From Azospirillum sp. TSH58 (GTDB taxonomy: Bacteria; Pseudomonadota; Alphaproteobacteria; Azospirillales; Azospirillaceae), in assembly GCF_003119115.1 (NCBI RefSeq), contig NZ_CP022363.1:621001-685000 (forward strand): DNA of 64,000 nucleotides, written 5' to 3'. Under the pieces are notes generated by a model. That model was not told the DNA's origin, searched no databases, and saw nothing but the letters and a program-made list of their open reading frames with translations. This document shows positions 63,523 to 64,000 of this stretch, in pieces (position 1 is the stretch's first letter; each line of letters begins with the position of its first letter). The position numbers and the translations under genes are program-made.

Positions 63523-64000
63523 TTATTGTTGAGTGTCGGCGCGGACGGCGGTCAGCAGCCCGGTCACCGTGGGCAGGCTCAGCCCCGCCCGTTTTGCCAG
63601 TTCCAGCGGCGCGTCCAGCACCGCCTCGATCTCCGCCCGCCGGCCCGCCGCCACGTCGGCGCGCAGCGCCGGGCGGATGCGGCCCGGATGCTGGGCCATG
63701 GTCCACACATCCTCGACCTTCGCCGCCGCCGGGTGGCCGAGCGCCGCCGACAGGGCCAGCAGTTCCTCGACCACCGCGGCGAAGCCGGGCTGAAGCGCGT
63801 CGTCGTGGGCGATCTCCTGCGCCGGCTTGCCGGTGGCGAGGCCGAGCAGGCCGAAGGCGAAGGGCGCCAGCAGCGCCGTCCACACCTCCGCCCGGATGTC
63901 CGGCACGGCCAGCGCGTTGAAGCCGCCCGCCCCGAACAGAGCCGCCAGATCCCTGGCCCCCCCGTTCCCCGCCACCGGGCCGAGGGCGAGCCGCAGCCCG
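63523..64000 (-). CDS. Ketopantoate reductase-like protein, C-terminal domain (5' end outside window)
   Basis: The frame is open to the right edge and ends with TAA at 63523-63525, so about 159 C-terminal residues are present. GLRLALGPVAGN leads into the helical ApbA_C domain, with FNALAVPDIRAEVWTALLAPFAFG (the family's conserved Trp and Lys/Leu-type helix) and HPGRIRPALRADVAAGRRAEIEAVL (the RPSMLxDxxxGRxTEI-type substrate motif). The N-terminal NAD(P)-binding part lies outside. Such proteins reduce 2-oxo acids; pantoate synthesis is only one option, and the catabolic neighbours suggest another substrate. Confidence 0.85.
   Translation of the reverse strand, partial: GLRLALGPVAGNGGARDLAALFGAGGFNALAVPDIRAEVWTALLAPFAFGLLGLATGKPAQEIAHDDALQPGFAAVVEELLALSAALGHPAAAKVEDVWTMAQHPGRIRPALRADVAAGRRAEIEAVLDAPLELAKRAGLSLPTVTGLLTAVRADTQQ

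Overview
The window is high-GC DNA in which nearly every base is coding. Gene content (redox-sensing RegB/RegA kinase pair, cyo-type quinol oxidase with its own SURF1, periplasmic nitrate reductase nap operon, TRAP transporter, giant FhaB-like adhesin, GGDEF signalling) fits a free-living or root-associated alphaproteobacterium, most likely Azospirillum or a close relative in the Rhodospirillales. That assignment is inference from gene content and codon use; no rRNA or tRNA is present to settle it.

Layout. 1-16 kb: the 3' part of a giant Thr/Gly/Ala-rich surface adhesin (more than 5,000 residues in the window and open at the left edge) with about twenty tandem ~93-residue repeats, followed by a SapC-family gene. 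16-29.7 kb: a mixed block with an exported proline/alanine-repeat protein, a winged-helix protein divergent from a TrkH potassium transporter, an MprF-like flippase-only membrane protein, a BCCT transporter, a PAS-PAS-GGDEF diguanylate cyclase, a histidine phosphatase coupled to NAD(P)HX dehydratase, a ParDE toxin-antitoxin pair and an MHS-type MFS transporter. 29.7-37 kb: the respiratory block cyoABCD-SURF1-regB-regA, with an FNR/FixK-type box and a separate perfect palindrome upstream. 37.5 and 48.0 kb: two HU genes that encode identical proteins and share about 90 nt of leader. 38-42.8 kb: napEFDABC on the minus strand. 43-50 kb: an orphan terminator (candidate small RNA), an OxlT-like MFS transporter behind a nested palindrome, a Bax-inhibitor-1 protein, an ECF sigma/anti-sigma pair, a single-domain response regulator and a Crp/Fnr regulator.

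50-57.4 kb: the most distinctive locus, a minus-strand operon dctP - dctQM fusion - VOC protein - RuBisCO-like protein - DUF1537 kinase, divergent from a LacI-family regulator. The RuBisCO-like protein keeps nearly the whole RuBisCO catalytic set and sits beside a four-carbon-acid sugar kinase family member. This resembles the known OiaK/OiaX (apionate) chemistry, but the apionate lactonase and oxidoisomerase genes are absent and a VOC enzyme is present, so the substrate is open.

57.4-64 kb: an EamA exporter and a minus-strand catabolic gene set (ketopantoate-reductase-like, M20 carbamoylase-like, acetylpolyamine amidohydrolase/HDAC-like, ThDP-dependent decarboxylase-like, BKACE), with GC-rich palindromes in several of the gaps between genes.

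Functionally the window combines surface adhesion, osmotic and ion homeostasis, redox-controlled respiration (quinol oxidase and periplasmic nitrate reductase) and two catabolic operons for small organic acids or amides, consistent with a rhizosphere lifestyle.
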